Of a stretch of DNA of 64,000 nt, positions 8,517 through 17,177 are shown in pieces. The position numbers and the translations under genes are program-made. The number at the start of each line of letters is the position of its first letter. The stretch's first letter is position 1. The notes under the pieces are model-generated. The model searched no databases, was not told the DNA's origin, and saw only the letters and a program-made list of their open reading frames with translations. The DNA is taken from assembly GCA_028692275.1 (NCBI GenBank), contig JAQUXR010000005.1, forward strand, positions 57,168 through 121,167, in the 5' to 3' direction. The stretch comes from Frisingicoccus sp009929615. GTDB lineage: Bacteria > Bacillota > Clostridia > Lachnospirales > Lachnospiraceae.

Positions 8517-9389
8517 ATGGGCATTTTAAAACGTACCTGGGGAATCGTTTCTCCATTGATTATATTTTTTCTGATTCAGTATATGGTTTCATTTGCAGCA
8601 ACTTTTATTTTTATGAGCAGTGCTGCCGGAACGAATATTCTGACAGACAATGCACAGGCCATTGCATTAACCGAAGCAGCCTATGAGATGCTGAATAACA
8701 ATGTGGTTTTGATGGCCGGCATTGCAGCCCTTATTTCCATTCCTATATTTAACCGGATGCTTGGAAAAGAGTGGCTGAAACGTTCGTATCTCATTGAGAG
8801 CCGGGAACCTAAGTTTTATAAATATATTTTTGTTGCTGTGATGTCGGCCGGGCTGACAGTGGCTGTTAATTTAGCTATTAATGCTTTTGAGCTTTTCAGA
8901 TACGCGACAGATTATGCCCAGATTGCCCGGGAGATGTATGCGGAACCTCTGTATATGCAGATACTTGTTATTGGAATTCTTGTCCCTATTGCAGAGGAAT
9001 TGATGTTTCGTGGCGTTATCTATGAACGAATTTGTGCTTATGGGAATGAAACGACGGGGGCAATTCTGACAAGCTTTTTATTCGGAATGTATCATGGAAA
9101 TATGATTCAGGGAATGTATGCCTTTGTTTTTTCAATGTTAATGATATTCGCTTATAAAAAAACTGGCAGTTTTTTTGCACCTGTTTGTTTTCATATTGTG
9201 AGTAACTTAACCGGTCTGGTTTTAAATCAGCTGAACCCTCTTTCGAGTATGGAATATTCCATTGGAATTGTGTTGTCTGCCTTTATTGGACTTTATGGAC
9301 TTTATGAATTGAAAAAAGGTGATTTTTTCAAAGTAATACCTTTGGATTTGAATCCTGAAACCTATGAAACGGAGGAAAAAGAGGAATAA
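8517..9389 (+). CDS. CPBP-family intramembrane glutamic endopeptidase
   Basis: This is a polytopic membrane protein of the CPBP/Abi (CAAX prenyl protease-like) family. The family hallmarks are in order: EELMFRGVIYER near residue 159 (EExxxR), FLFGMYHGNMIQG near 190, and FAPVCFHIVSN near 224. About seven or eight hydrophobic segments and a short charged C-terminal tail are visible. Family members cleave membrane-embedded substrates or are linked to bacteriocin self-immunity; no bacteriocin gene lies nearby, so the substrate is unknown. GAGGAG precedes the ATG. It is probably a single transcription unit between rnpB and recA. Confidence 0.88.
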   Translation: MGILKRTWGIVSPLIIFFLIQYMVSFAATFIFMSSAAGTNILTDNAQAIALTEAAYEMLNNNVVLMAGIAALISIPIFNRMLGKEWLKRSYLIESREPKFYKYIFVAVMSAGLTVAVNLAINAFELFRYATDYAQIAREMYAEPLYMQILVIGILVPIAEELMFRGVIYERICAYGNETTGAILTSFLFGMYHGNMIQGMYAFVFSMLMIFAYKKTGSFFAPVCFHIVSNLTGLVLNQLNPLSSMEYSIGIVLSAFIGLYGLYELKKGDFFKVIPLDLNPETYETEEKEE

Positions 9390-9406
9390 AAGTCGAAAGA
9401 TATTTA

Positions 9407-9435
9407 TTGACATGATTGGCAAAATCATGTATGAT
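9407..9435 (+). promoter_or_regulatory. Sigma-A promoter for recA
   Basis: TTGACA at 9407-9412 and TATGAT at 9430-9435 are separated by 17 bases, just upstream of recA and immediately before a LexA-type box. Confidence 0.8.
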
Positions 9436-9446
9436 AAGAACATAAA

Positions 9447-9460
9447 AGAACGAATGTTCG
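9447..9460. promoter_or_regulatory. LexA (SOS) operator upstream of recA
   Basis: AGAACGAATGTTCG matches the Gram-positive SOS box CGAAC-N4-GTTCG in the paired GAAC/GTTC core, with one end base different. It sits at the predicted transcription start, where LexA binding would block RNA polymerase. Damage-inducible control of recA is inferred from this position and from established LexA biology. Confidence 0.75.
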
Positions 9461-9491
9461 ATAACGTTTTATAGATAAAGGAGAATCATAT

Positions 9492-10598
9492 ATGGCATCA
9501 GGCAAAGCAATAGCGAAAGTCACAGAAAAAGTTAATAAAGAAGAGAAGATGAAAGCTCTCGATGCGGCGATTGCCCACATTGAAAAACAGTACGGTAAAG
9601 GCTCTGTAATGAAACTTGGAGATAATTCAGCAGCGATGGATGTTGAAACCATCCCTACAGGTTCGTTGAGTTTGGATTTAGCGCTTGGATTAGGTGGCAT
9701 TCCAAAGGGACGTATTATTGAGATTTATGGACCAGAATCATCAGGTAAAACAACAGTAACCTTACATATGGTTGCTTCCGTTCAGAAACTTGGCGGAATC
9801 GCTGGATTTATTGATGCAGAACATGCACTTGACCCAGCTTATGCTAAACATATCGGTGTTGATATAGATAATCTTTATATTTCCCAGCCGGATAGTGGTG
9901 AGCAGGCTTTAGAGATAGCTGAGACGATGGTACGTTCAGGTGCTATTGATATGGTTGTTATTGACTCTGTTGCCGCTTTAGTACCAAAGGCTGAGATTGA
10001 TGGTGAGATGGGAGATTCCCATGTAGGCCTTCAGGCCAGACTTATGTCTCAGGCACTTCGTAAACTCACATCTGTCATTAGTAAGTCGAACTGTATTGTT
10101 ATATTCATTAATCAGCTGCGTGAGAAAGTCGGTGTTATGTTCGGTAGCCCTGAAACGACAACCGGTGGACGTGCTCTTAAATTCTACTCATCTGTACGTA
10201 TGGATATTCGACGTATTGAATCTATCAAGATGAATGGTGAAGTTGTCGGCAACCGTACCCGCGTTAAAGTTGTTAAGAATAAGATTGCACCACCTTTTAA
10301 ACAGGCGGAATTTGATATTATGTTCGGCCGCGGAATCTCCAGAGAAGGGGATGTACTCGATTTAGCTGCAGATATAGATGTCATTGTCAAGAGCGGTTCA
10401 TGGTATGCATATCAGGGCAACAAGATTGGACAGGGAAGAGAGAATGCTAAGATTTTCCTGCAGGAACATCCTGAGATTCTTGAAGAAGTTGACCAGAAAG
10501 TCCGGGCTCATTACGGATTGATAGATATGCCGGAAGAAGCTGCTGAAATACCTGTTGAAGAATCTATTTCTGTGACAGAAGAATCATCCGAAGAATAA
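9492..10598 (+). CDS. recA: Recombinase RecA
   Basis: RecA forms filaments on single-stranded DNA, drives homologous strand exchange, and stimulates LexA self-cleavage. Walker A GPESSGKTT lies near residues 76-84. The core motifs AGFIDAEHALDP, VVIDSVAALVPKAEI and FINQLREKVGVMFG are intact, as is the conserved GGRALKFYSSVR. The N-terminal polymerisation helix (ALDAAIAHIEKQYGKGSVM) and an acidic C-terminal tail rich in Glu are present. At 368 residues it is slightly longer than average because of the tail. AAGGAG precedes the ATG. It is followed by a terminator and then by its modulator gene recX. Confidence 0.98.
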   Translation: MASGKAIAKVTEKVNKEEKMKALDAAIAHIEKQYGKGSVMKLGDNSAAMDVETIPTGSLSLDLALGLGGIPKGRIIEIYGPESSGKTTVTLHMVASVQKLGGIAGFIDAEHALDPAYAKHIGVDIDNLYISQPDSGEQALEIAETMVRSGAIDMVVIDSVAALVPKAEIDGEMGDSHVGLQARLMSQALRKLTSVISKSNCIVIFINQLREKVGVMFGSPETTTGGRALKFYSSVRMDIRRIESIKMNGEVVGNRTRVKVVKNKIAPPFKQAEFDIMFGRGISREGDVLDLAADIDVIVKSGSWYAYQGNKIGQGRENAKIFLQEHPEILEEVDQKVRAHYGLIDMPEEAAEIPVEESISVTEESSEE

Positions 10599-10620
10599 TT
10601 GATAATTTTACATAATATAG

Positions 10621-10651
10621 AAAAGCCGGTATAAAAGCCCGGCTTTTCTTT
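10621..10651 (+). terminator. Intrinsic terminator after recA
   Basis: AAAAGCCGG at 10621 and CCGGCTTTT at 10639-10647 form a perfect 9-base stem followed by CTTTG. It may only partly separate recA from recX. Confidence 0.8.
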
Positions 10652-10676
10652 GTTGTAATAGAATGTGGAGTAGAAG

Positions 10677-11282
10677 ATGCAGATAAGTTATATAGAAAAG
10701 TCAGGAAAAAACAAAGTACGTATTACATTAGCTGATGGCGATAAATTTATTATTTCGGAACGGGACTGGCGAAGCTTCGGCGTTGATGCCGGGGATGAAA
10801 TAGAAGATGATATTTTAAATAAGCTTTATACGGAATATCTGCTTCCTAAAGCTAAGTTTCGCGCGTTAAACCTGCTTAAAATGCGGGATAGAAGCCGCCA
10901 GGAACTTAGACAGCGTTTAAAACAGGACGGTTATCCGGAGATTGTCATTCAGAAAACGATAGAATATATTGATGGTTATCATTATCTGGATGATGTCCGC
11001 TTTGCAAAGAATTATGTGGATTACCGCGGAAAAAGAAAAAGCCGTAGGGAATTGGAATATGAATTGTCAGGAAAGGGGATTGATTTGCGCTCTATGTCGT
11101 TGGAGGGTGAGGAATTTAATATGCCTGAGGATAAAGACACAATTCGAAGTCTTCTTTTGAAACGGTGGGGTGAGCACCCATCGCCGGACCAGAAAGAGCG
11201 GGACCGTATGCTTCGCTATTTAGCACGACATGGTTTTGGAAGTGGGGATATATTGTCCGTATATAGAGAATTGGACATTTGA
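10677..11282 (+). CDS. recX: Regulatory protein RecX
   Basis: RecX binds RecA filaments and limits recombinase activity. The protein is all-helical with repeated three-helix modules; RSRQELRQRLKQDGYP and YIDGYHYLDDVRFAKNYVDYR are typical RecX sequence. An N-terminal ~60-residue region (GKNKVRITLADGDKFIISE) resembles the beta-strand extension of Firmicute RecX proteins. At 201 residues it fits the family. GGAG precedes the ATG. Its position directly after recA supports the call. Confidence 0.88.
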   Translation: MQISYIEKSGKNKVRITLADGDKFIISERDWRSFGVDAGDEIEDDILNKLYTEYLLPKAKFRALNLLKMRDRSRQELRQRLKQDGYPEIVIQKTIEYIDGYHYLDDVRFAKNYVDYRGKRKSRRELEYELSGKGIDLRSMSLEGEEFNMPEDKDTIRSLLLKRWGEHPSPDQKERDRMLRYLARHGFGSGDILSVYRELDI

Positions 11283-11337
11283 AACAATTTCTTCCGAGGA
11301 TATTTAGGCAATATGTCAGTGGAATCATGAAATCCAC

Positions 11338-11366
11338 TTGACATAATTATAAAAAAAGTATAGAAT
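11338..11366 (+). promoter_or_regulatory. Sigma-A promoter for rny
   Basis: TTGACA at 11338-11343 and TAGAAT at 11361-11366 are separated by 17 bases, about 50 bases before the rny start. Confidence 0.75.
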
Positions 11367-11415
11367 TTAAGTGTTGTATTTATATACAATTAAAACTAAA
11401 TAAGGAGGTGCTCCT

Positions 11416-12969
11416 GTGCCGATAATTACTGCAGTTATCATCATTGTTGTAGCTGTTTTAGTTACTGCCCTTATCATTTGGAATGTGGCTGTTTCTTATA
11501 GAAAGAAAGTCGTTGAATCCAAAATCGGTTCCGCAGAAGAAAAAGCTCGTGAGATTATTGACGAAGCTATGAAAGCTGCTGAATCTAAGAAGCGTGAAGG
11601 CCTTCTCGAAGTCAAGGAAGAAGCTTTAAAGAATAAGAATGAGCTTGAAAAGGAAAGTAAAGAACGCAGAGCAGAATTACAGAAGTATGAGAAGCGCGTG
11701 CTTTCCAAGGAAGAAGCTGTTGATCGTAAAGCCGATTCCCTTGAAAAGAAAGAAAACCAATTAGTATCACGTGAGGACAAGCTGAACAAACAGTTGGCAG
11801 ATGTCAATGAATTGAACCAGAAAAGAGTACAGGAACTCGAAAGAATCTCAGGTTTAACCTCCGAACAAGCAAAGGAATATCTTTTAAGAACGGTTGAAGA
11901 GGATGTAAAACACGAAACCGCAATGTTAGTTAAAGACCTTGAAAACAAGGCAAAGGAAGAAGCAAATAAAAAGGCGAAGGAATATGTGGTAACTGCTATT
12001 CAGAAATGTGCAGCAGACCATGTGGCAGAAACAACAATCTCTGTTGTACCACTGCCAAATGATGAAATGAAAGGCCGTATCATCGGACGTGAAGGACGGA
12101 ATATCCGTACTTTGGAAACGATGACAGGTATTGATTTAATCATTGATGACACACCGGAAGCAGTTATTTTATCCAGCTTTGATCCGATTCGTCGTGAAGT
12201 AGCGAGAATCGCTCTGGAGAAATTAATTGTAGATGGCCGTATTCATCCAGCACGTATTGAAGAAATGGTCGAGAAAGCTCAGAAAGAAGTCGAAACCATG
12301 ATTCGTGAAGAAGGAGAGGCTGCAACCCTTGAGGTTGGCGTACACGGTATTCATCCAGAACTTGTTCGTCTGCTTGGTAAGATGAAATATCGTACCAGTT
12401 ATGGACAAAATGCTTTGAAACATTCTATTGAAGTTGCTCATTTATCCGGTTTATTAGCTGGAGAGCTGGGCGTTGATGTAAGGATGGCTAAGAGAGCCGG
12501 ATTTTTACATGATATTGGTAAATCCGTAGACCATGAGATGGAAGGTTCCCATATTTCCATCGGTGTGGATTTGTGCCGTAAATACAAAGAATCTGCTGTT
12601 GTTATTAATGCAGTAGAATCTCATCACGGTGACGTAGAACCAGAAACACTGATTGCATGTATTGTACAGGCAGCGGACACAATTTCTGCTGCAAGACCAG
12701 GAGCTCGAAGAGAAACCTTAGAAACTTATACTAACAGATTAAAACAATTAGAAGATATCGCCAATGAATTTAAAGGCGTCGATAAATCTTTTGCTATACA
12801 GGCAGGTCGAGAGATTCGTATCATGGTAGTTCCAGAACAGGTAAGTGATGACGATATGGTATTGATGGCAAGAGATATTTCCAAGAAGGTCGAAGACGAA
12901 TTGGAATATCCAGGTCAAATCAAGATAAATGTTATCCGTGAATCACGGGTTACAGATTATGCGAAATAA
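11416..12969 (+). CDS. rny: Ribonuclease Y
   Basis: RNase Y is the membrane-anchored endoribonuclease that initiates mRNA decay in many Gram-positives. Domains in order: one N-terminal membrane helix (residues 1-25), a long charged coiled coil (about 30-190), a KH RNA-binding domain (GRIIGREGRNIRTLE near residue 216), and an HD hydrolase domain (LKHSIEVAHLSG, then AGFLHDIGKSVDHE). The 517-residue length is standard. The start codon is GTG at 11416, chosen because AAGGAGGTG lies 5-7 bases upstream and the frame opens with the membrane helix. It has its own promoter and a strong terminator downstream, so it is probably monocistronic. Confidence 0.96.
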   Translation: MPIITAVIIIVVAVLVTALIIWNVAVSYRKKVVESKIGSAEEKAREIIDEAMKAAESKKREGLLEVKEEALKNKNELEKESKERRAELQKYEKRVLSKEEAVDRKADSLEKKENQLVSREDKLNKQLADVNELNQKRVQELERISGLTSEQAKEYLLRTVEEDVKHETAMLVKDLENKAKEEANKKAKEYVVTAIQKCAADHVAETTISVVPLPNDEMKGRIIGREGRNIRTLETMTGIDLIIDDTPEAVILSSFDPIRREVARIALEKLIVDGRIHPARIEEMVEKAQKEVETMIREEGEAATLEVGVHGIHPELVRLLGKMKYRTSYGQNALKHSIEVAHLSGLLAGELGVDVRMAKRAGFLHDIGKSVDHEMEGSHISIGVDLCRKYKESAVVINAVESHHGDVEPETLIACIVQAADTISAARPGARRETLETYTNRLKQLEDIANEFKGVDKSFAIQAGREIRIMVVPEQVSDDDMVLMARDISKKVEDELEYPGQIKINVIRESRVTDYAK

Positions 12970-13001
12970 GAGTATCGTTATGTAATGACAGGATAAAATA
13001 G

Positions 13002-13034
13002 ACCCTTGGAAGAATCTTCTTCCAAGGGTTTTAT
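13002..13034 (+). terminator. Intrinsic terminator of rny
   Basis: ACCCTTGGAAGA at 13002-13013 and TCTTCCAAGGGT at 13018-13029 form a perfect 12-base stem with a 4-base loop, followed by TTTTA. Confidence 0.9.
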
Positions 13035-13072
13035 TACGCTATGAGAACCATATATACCAGTGGAGGCAGAAT

Positions 13073-13843
13073 ATGATAGAGTTACCGGATAAAGAAAAGG
13101 TTGTTAATTACGGACTGATTCATATCGTTGATAATGATAAGGATATAAAATCTATATTTAATAAAAAAGTTTATGAGGATGAATTTCTTAAGTTTTATGA
13201 TATATATGTTCAAAGCTTAACGGCCTATTATACCTTATATGAAAACAGCAGTCATTCAGATGCCTATGTCAGGGAAGTGGCTTTGAAGATAATGGACCAT
13301 GAAATGGAAAAAATTAATGCAATTGAAAAAAAGAGTCGTCGGGAAATGCAGATGATGGAAGATAGTGCTTTTGCAGCCCTTTTTGCGATTCCGGCTATCG
13401 TAAGATATCACACAAAGGCTACAGATTTGCTGGCAGATTATTTAATTGAAGAGTGGCATAAAAATTTCCCCAAAAATCAAATTCAAAAGGGAAACTTTGA
13501 AGAAATTAACAGTGGTTTTAAAAAACGGAAGTTCTGTTATATAACAACGGCTGTCTGTGACTCTTTAAATAAAGGAGATAATTGCTATGAACTGAATACA
13601 CTTCGTAGCTACAGGGATAGATGGCTTTCGAGAGAACCTTACGGAGAGAAACTGATTGAACAGTATTATGACACGGCTCCTGGAATAATTGCCTTGATAA
13701 ATACTCGAAAAGATTCAGATGAAATTTATAATGAAATTTATAAAGAATACCTCCAGCCCTGTATTTTCTATATTGAACGGAAAGAATACGAAGCGTGCAG
13801 AGATACTTATATAGAAATGGTAAAAAGATTAGATAGAAATTAA
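13073..13843 (+). CDS. CFI-box C-terminal domain protein, function unknown
   Basis: A 256-residue protein with a helical N-terminal two thirds and no signal peptide or membrane segment. The C-terminal part carries the cysteine-containing block KFCYITTAVC, followed by GDNCYELNTLRSYRDRWL and YYDTAPGIIALI. This matches what I know as the CFI-box-CTERM motif found at the end of otherwise unrelated clostridial and gut-bacterial proteins. The three conserved cysteines and the Arg/Trp-rich segment suggest a metal- or disulfide-dependent module, but no activity is established. GGAGG precedes the ATG. It stands alone, with a terminator on each side. Confidence 0.75.
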   Translation: MIELPDKEKVVNYGLIHIVDNDKDIKSIFNKKVYEDEFLKFYDIYVQSLTAYYTLYENSSHSDAYVREVALKIMDHEMEKINAIEKKSRREMQMMEDSAFAALFAIPAIVRYHTKATDLLADYLIEEWHKNFPKNQIQKGNFEEINSGFKKRKFCYITTAVCDSLNKGDNCYELNTLRSYRDRWLSREPYGEKLIEQYYDTAPGIIALINTRKDSDEIYNEIYKEYLQPCIFYIERKEYEACRDTYIEMVKRLDRN

Positions 13844-13886
13844 AAAAAGAGTATCGCCCATTCATGTGAGCGATACTCTTTTTTAT
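13843..13886. terminator. Bidirectional terminator between the CFI-box gene and putP
   Basis: AAAAAAGAGTATCGC and GCGATACTCTTTTTT pair perfectly over 15 bases around a 12-base loop. The A and T runs on both sides let it serve both converging genes. Confidence 0.88.
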
Positions 13887-13893
13887 ATAAAAA

Positions 13894-15411
13894 TTAGATA
13901 TTTGCTGAATCTACGCGGTCGAATTCATCCTGAATCTCCTGTGCAGGAGCTTTGTCAAGGAGGCTTATAATAACAATAGCCAAAGAAGAAATGACGAAAG
14001 CCGGAAGTAAGGAATAAACACCAAACCAGCCGCCAAGCTTACTTATGTATAACGACCATACTAAGGATACAACTCCACCGGAAAGCATTCCTGCAATAGC
14101 GCCTTTTAAGGTTGTACGCTTCCAGAAAAGTGAGAAGAGAATCAGTGGGCCAAAGGCGGCACCGAAACCAGACCATGCATAAGAAACAATATTAAAGATG
14201 GAACTGTTCTGGTCTGCAGCGATAATAATGGCAACAGCAGCTACTAAAACGGTACTAAGACGGGAAACAATTAAAATCTGTTTCTCTGTAGCTTCCTTCT
14301 TAAAGATACCTTTGTAAAGGTTCTGGGCAATGGAGGAAGATACCATTAATAACTGAGAATCTGAAGTACTCATGGTTGCTGCCAGAATTCCTGATAATAC
14401 AACACCGGCAACAAGTGCAGGAAGAAGACGAATAGTCATGAGAATGAAAATCGTTTCTGCAGAAGCCTGTCCGGCACCACCGAGTTCACCTGCATAAATT
14501 GTAGCACCTGTGAATCCGATAATAACAGAAACAGTCAATGAAATAAGCACCCAGATCATAGCAATCGTTTTTGATTTCTTTAATTCTTTTGTATTGCTAA
14601 TAGCCATAAAACGAACGAGAATATGAGGCATACCAAAGTAACCAAGGCCCCATGCAAGACCGGACACCATGGAAATCACACCATAGCTGGCTGCTTTTCC
14701 AGTTGCAGGGTCATAGGTATTTAATAGACTGAAGTATCCGTCAAGACTCTGGCCATGTTCAATAATGCTGCTGATGCTTCCGGCAGCCTGAATACCCATA
14801 ACAAGAACAAGCACGATAGCAAAGGACATTAAAAGACCCTGAATTAAATCGGTCGTACTCGCCGCAAGGAATCCACCAACAGATGTATACAGAATAATAA
14901 CAATACTACATATAATCATGGTTGGAAGATATGGAAGTCCAAGAATCGTTTCAAACAATGTACCGCAGGCTTTAAAGCCTGAAGCCGTATAAACGGTAAA
15001 AAAGATAACCATCATAATAGCTGAAATTGTCATAAGAACTTTTTTCTTATCACGAAATCGATTACTGAAAAAATCAGGAAGGGTGAAAGAATTCTGACAC
15101 ACTTCTGTGTATTTTCTTAATCGCTTGGATACAAACTGCCAGTTAAGCCCTGTTCCGAGAATCAGACCGATAGCCGTCCAGCCGGCATCACCAAAACCGG
15201 TAAGATAGGCTGTTCCGGGCAGTCCCATTAAAAGCCAGCTGCTCATGTCAGAAGCTTCTGCACTCATAGCTGTAACCCATGGTCCAAGGCTTCGTCCACC
15301 GAGAAAATAGTCCTCTGAAGTTTTGTTTTTATTACCAAAGTGAAAGCCGACACACAGTACAATGAGCATGTAAGCGGCCATTGCAACAAACATCAAAATA
15401 TTTGATGACAT
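13894..15411 (-). CDS. putP: Sodium/proline symporter PutP
   Basis: This is a sodium:solute symporter (SSS) family permease with about 13 membrane helices, importing proline with sodium. The N-terminus has YFLGGRSLGPWVTAMSAEASDMSSWLLMGLPG, typical of PutP, and the later segment ILAATMSTSDSQLLMVSSSIAQNLYK is another family block. Length (505 residues) is normal. GAGGAGG lies just before the ATG. No proline catabolic gene is adjacent, so it may serve osmoprotection or amino-acid supply. Proline specificity rests on overall similarity; a related substrate is possible. Confidence 0.9.
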   Translation of the reverse strand: MSSNILMFVAMAAYMLIVLCVGFHFGNKNKTSEDYFLGGRSLGPWVTAMSAEASDMSSWLLMGLPGTAYLTGFGDAGWTAIGLILGTGLNWQFVSKRLRKYTEVCQNSFTLPDFFSNRFRDKKKVLMTISAIMMVIFFTVYTASGFKACGTLFETILGLPYLPTMIICSIVIILYTSVGGFLAASTTDLIQGLLMSFAIVLVLVMGIQAAGSISSIIEHGQSLDGYFSLLNTYDPATGKAASYGVISMVSGLAWGLGYFGMPHILVRFMAISNTKELKKSKTIAMIWVLISLTVSVIIGFTGATIYAGELGGAGQASAETIFILMTIRLLPALVAGVVLSGILAATMSTSDSQLLMVSSSIAQNLYKGIFKKEATEKQILIVSRLSTVLVAAVAIIIAADQNSSIFNIVSYAWSGFGAAFGPLILFSLFWKRTTLKGAIAGMLSGGVVSLVWSLYISKLGGWFGVYSLLPAFVISSLAIVIISLLDKAPAQEIQDEFDRVDSANI

Positions 15412-15445
15412 AACATTTTCCTCCTCTTATAAAACAATATTTTTT

Positions 15446-15474
15446 AGTATAACAAAAATGAAGATGAAAAACAA
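15446..15474 (-). promoter_or_regulatory. Sigma-A promoter for putP
   Basis: On the minus strand, TTGTTT (15474-15469) and TATACT (15451-15446) are separated by 17 bases, about 35 bases before the putP ATG. Confidence 0.65.
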
Positions 15475-15541
15475 TAAAAACTGTTATTTTGCTTATTTAT
15501 GTAGTATACTTATTATTACGAAATTTAAAGGAGTGAAACAA

Positions 15542-16372
15542 ATGAGTGAAGCATGTAATGAATCCAGCTGCAGTTCCTGTAATGTTGAGGGCTGCTCATC
15601 AAGAAAAGAAGAGGATTTCCTTGTACCAGCGAATGCAAAAAGTCATGTAAAACATGTAATTGGCGTTGTCAGTGGCAAGGGTGGTGTCGGTAAATCATTA
15701 GTCACCTCTGAACTGGCCGTTCTTCTGCAGAAACGGGGATATAAAGTTGGTATTCTGGATGCCGATATTACCGGACCATCAATCCCGAAAGTTTTTGGCG
15801 TTCATGGACAGGTTGTTGGAACGGAAGATGGAATTATTCCATTTGAAACCAAGACTGGAATCAAGATAATTTCAGTAAACTTAATTTTAGATAATGAAGA
15901 AACACCTGTTGTCTGGAGAGGACCTGTTATTGCCGGAGTTGTAAAACAGTTCTGGAATGAGGTTGTTTGGGGAGATATCGATTACTTGCTCGTGGATATG
16001 CCTCCTGGTACAGGTGATGTACCGCTGACGGTTTTCCAGTCTCTTCCGGTCGATGGTATTGTTGTAGTAACATCTCCACAGGAATTGGTTGGTATGATTG
16101 TTAAAAAGGCATATAACATGGCACAGATGATGAATATTCCTGTACTTGGTCTTGTTCAGAATATGAGTTATATTCTTTGCCCGGACTGTGGTAAGAAGAT
16201 TTTCATTTATGGTGAAGGACACGGTGAGGAAACAGCAAAAGAACTGGATATTCCTGCCTACGCTTCATTACCTATGATTCCGGAGATTGCGGCATTATGT
16301 GATGCTGGCTCTATTGAGGATTATGATAATGAATATATGAAAGACTTCATCGATAAAATTGTATCCAGATAA
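15542..16372 (+). CDS. Mrp/NBP35-type P-loop ATPase, iron-sulfur cluster carrier
   Basis: This belongs to the Mrp/ApbC/NBP35 family of ATPases that bind and transfer Fe-S clusters. The deviant Walker A GVVSGKGGVGKS lies near residue 45, with DADITGPSIPKVFGV and DYLLVDMPPGTGDVPLTV following. The C-terminal LCPDCGKK supplies the CxxC that bridges a cluster between two subunits. An N-terminal Cys-rich stretch (CNESSCSSCNVEGCSS) is a further likely cluster site. I chose the ATG at 15542, 8 bases after AAAGGAG, giving 276 residues; the frame extends upstream but without a ribosome site. It diverges from putP and ends at a shared terminator. Confidence 0.88.
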   Translation: MSEACNESSCSSCNVEGCSSRKEEDFLVPANAKSHVKHVIGVVSGKGGVGKSLVTSELAVLLQKRGYKVGILDADITGPSIPKVFGVHGQVVGTEDGIIPFETKTGIKIISVNLILDNEETPVVWRGPVIAGVVKQFWNEVVWGDIDYLLVDMPPGTGDVPLTVFQSLPVDGIVVVTSPQELVGMIVKKAYNMAQMMNIPVLGLVQNMSYILCPDCGKKIFIYGEGHGEETAKELDIPAYASLPMIPEIAALCDAGSIEDYDNEYMKDFIDKIVSR

Positions 16373-16380
16373 AATATAAA

Positions 16381-16420
16381 GAATCCGCTATAAAGTGCAA
16401 TGCCTTATAGCGGATTCTTA
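16381..16420. terminator. Bidirectional terminator between the Mrp-type gene and xpt
   Basis: GAATCCGCTATAA at 16381-16393 and TTATAGCGGATTC at 16405-16417 form a perfect 13-base stem between the converging genes. Confidence 0.85.
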
Positions 16421-16440
16421 GTCTTTGGAATATAATATGT

Positions 16441-17010
16441 TTAAAGAAATTCGATAATACCTTTACCAAGTCTGGAGATACGGGCCTGGGAATAAACATC
16501 AAAGCCAGCTTCATCTAAACGGGCACGACCTGATTGGAAGGATTTCTCTATAAGAATGCCGATTCCGGCAACCGTAGCACCTGCCATCTGAACAAGGCGG
16601 GCAGCACCGGTTGCGGCTTCACCATTGGCTAGGAAATCATCAATAATTAAAACACGGTCGTCTTTATTGATATAATCTCTTGAAAGAGTAAGTTCATAGC
16701 TGGTTCCTTTTGTAAAGGAAGTAATATTCGTCTGGAATACTTGACCAGTCAGAATTTTTGATGTCTGTTTCTTTAAAATAACCATAGGTACTTTTAAAGC
16801 CTGGGCTGTGTATACAGCTGGAGCAATACCGGAACTTTCGATGGTCAGAACCCTTGTGATTCCGTGATTTTTAAAATGTTCATAGAAATCCAATCCAACC
16901 TGGTTCATTAAATCCGGATCAACCTGATGGTTTAAAAAGCCATCAACTTTTAAAACGGAGTCACTCAGAGCCTTGCCTTCGCGAAGAATTCTATCTGTAA
17001 GTAATTTCAA
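16441..17010 (-). CDS. xpt: Xanthine phosphoribosyltransferase
   Basis: Xpt converts xanthine and PRPP to XMP in purine salvage. The N-terminus MKLLTDRILREGKALSDSVLKVD lines up with Firmicute Xpt. The PRPP-binding motif VLIIDDFLANGEAA is intact, preceded by the KKQTSKI region. I place the start at TTG 17010, where GAGGTGA lies 6 bases upstream and the length (189 residues) matches the family; the longer frame to 17109 adds 33 residues with no family counterpart. I looked for a purine riboswitch in the leader and did not find one. No pbuX permease follows. Confidence 0.92.
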   Translation of the reverse strand: MKLLTDRILREGKALSDSVLKVDGFLNHQVDPDLMNQVGLDFYEHFKNHGITRVLTIESSGIAPAVYTAQALKVPMVILKKQTSKILTGQVFQTNITSFTKGTSYELTLSRDYINKDDRVLIIDDFLANGEAATGAARLVQMAGATVAGIGILIEKSFQSGRARLDEAGFDVYSQARISRLGKGIIEFL

Positions 17011-17177
17011 TGTCGTCACCTCATATGTTTTCTCTAGATATTTCCATATAGTATAGCATATATTGCACGGGGATAAAAGAATTTTAAATAAATTTACAGG
17101 AAAAAACATTTTTTCACACTATGGTCATATTTTTTATATATAATATATGAAAAGAATACTCGGAAAGGGAACATATT

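Noticed and set aside
11496..11948. 150-codon minus-strand frame inside rny
   Set aside because: Ser/Phe-rich antisense of the Lys/Glu-rich coiled coil of RNase Y, a standard artefact of repetitive codons.
17011..17109. 33-residue N-terminal extension of Xpt and a possible purine riboswitch
   Set aside because: The extension has no ribosome site or family counterpart, and the leader lacks the paired loops of a purine riboswitch; a TTG start with GAGGTGA explains the gene.
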